Below are positions 6,599-6,935 of a DNA stretch of 6,935 bases, in pieces. The DNA is from Halanaerobiaceae bacterium (GTDB lineage: Bacteria > Bacillota > Halanaerobiia > Halanaerobiales > DTU029), in assembly GCA_012521855.1 (NCBI GenBank), contig JAAYLO010000336.1, forward strand, positions 1 to 6,935, in the 5' to 3' direction. Made by a program: the position numbers and the translations under genes. The notes beneath the pieces are model-generated. The model was not told the origin of the DNA, did not search any database, and saw nothing but the letters and a program-made list of their open reading frames with translations. Within the stretch, counting starts at the first letter, position 1; each line of letters begins with the position of its first letter.

Positions 6599-6631
6599 AA
6601 AAATCAAAATATATCGAAAATTTAAATTGAC

Positions 6632-6660
6632 TTGACATAATATGTATAATAAGCTATTAT
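6632..6660 (+). promoter_or_regulatory. Predicted sigma-A promoter of the TetR-family gene
   Basis: A perfect TTGACA (6632-6637) and TATTAT (6655-6660, five of six) are separated by the ideal 17 bases. The start of transcription would be near 6667, leaving a leader of about 25 bases. This is the strongest promoter in the window. Its -10 box forms one arm of the inverted repeat ATAATA-AGC-TATTAT (6646-6660). Confidence 0.75.
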
Positions 6661-6663
6661 GAA

Positions 6664-6675
6664 TTTGAATTCAAA
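6664..6675. promoter_or_regulatory. Candidate operator palindrome for the TetR-family regulator
   Basis: TTTGAATTCAAA is a perfect 12-bp palindrome placed at the predicted transcription start of the TetR-family gene. TetR proteins bind palindromes as dimers and commonly repress their own promoter from such a position. It is short for a TetR operator, so it may be one half of a larger or different site. The adjacent inverted repeat at 6646-6660 is an alternative. Confidence 0.4.
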
Positions 6676-6691
6676 ATATGAGGTGAAATAT

Positions 6692-6935
6692 TTGCCTAAG
6701 ATAATCAAGAACCTGGATGAAAAAATAAACAACACTGCTTTGTATTTGTTTTCAACAAGGGGTTATAATCAGGTCACCATGAAACTGATAGCTGATGAAA
6801 CAGGGGTTGCTGTTGGTACTTTATATAATTACTATACCAACAAGATGAACCTGTTTATCAGTGTTTTTAAGGAATACCTGAGTCAACTTTCGGAATTATT
6901 ACATGAGATTATAGAAAACAAAGGCGATCTCAAGG
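6692..6935 (+). CDS. TetR/AcrR-family transcriptional regulator (N-terminal part; runs off the window)
   Basis: The first 81 codons are present and open to the edge of the window. They contain the TetR-type DNA-binding domain: a first helix NNTALYLFSTRGYNQVTM (about 13-30), then the helix-turn-helix LIADETGVAVGTLYNYYTNK (about 32-51) with the family hallmark GTLYNYY, then NLFISVFKEYL. The ligand-binding C-terminal domain lies beyond the window, so the signal and targets are unknown. The start is TTG, supported by GAGGTG at 6680-6685 six bases upstream; the nearby ATG at 6678 is followed by a stop after one codon. A near-consensus promoter and a palindrome upstream suggest autorepression. It is divergent to the stress protein gene and may control it or genes downstream. 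Domain membership is firm and the start is well supported. Confidence 0.9.
   Translation, partial: MPKIIKNLDEKINNTALYLFSTRGYNQVTMKLIADETGVAVGTLYNYYTNKMNLFISVFKEYLSQLSELLHEIIENKGDLK

Noticed and set aside
6477..6631. Possible sigma-B promoter for the stress protein gene
   Set aside because: No GTTTAA-like -35 with a GGGTAT-like -10 was found; the only GGGTAT-like bases are the ribosome site itself.

Overview
The window is AT-rich bacterial DNA with strong purine-rich Shine-Dalgarno sites (GGTGAGG, GAGGAGG, AGGGGGT), GTG and TTG starts beside ATG, and a CotF-type spore coat gene pair. Together these point to an endospore-forming, low-GC Firmicute, most likely in Clostridia or Halanaerobiales. 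The genus cannot be fixed from the sequence. No tRNA, rRNA, CRISPR array, insertion sequence or phage gene was seen.

Layout, left to right. (1) 22-1605 (+): DEAD-box RNA helicase with a DbpA-type C-terminal RNA-binding domain. (2) 1633-2598 (-): cytoplasmic CE7 acetyl-ester hydrolase, convergent with the helicase. (3) 2599-2767: divergent promoter region whose two predicted -35 boxes overlap. (4) 2768-4570 (+): YgiQ-family radical SAM protein. (5) 4576-4602: strong hairpin that can terminate both strands. (6) 5124-4606 (-): two-gene operon for small helical spore-coat-type proteins. (7) 5216-5930: a gene graveyard. A MocR-type aminotransferase-like regulator (-) and an aldo/keto reductase-like fragment (+) have both lost their 5' ends and abut at about 5790/5791. 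(8) 5955-5981: terminator hairpin. (9) 6476-5997 (-): YflT-like stress protein with a glycine-zipper core. (10) 6692 to the window end (+): start of a TetR-family regulator behind a near-consensus promoter with palindromic candidate operators.

The intact genes look like independent housekeeping or accessory transcription units. Apart from the coat operon and the possible regulatory link between the TetR gene and its divergent neighbour, nothing suggests that they act together. I found no convincing new multi-gene system. The most informative unlabelled structure is the head-to-head pair of pseudogene remnants, which looks like the scar of a deletion through a regulator and target pair.
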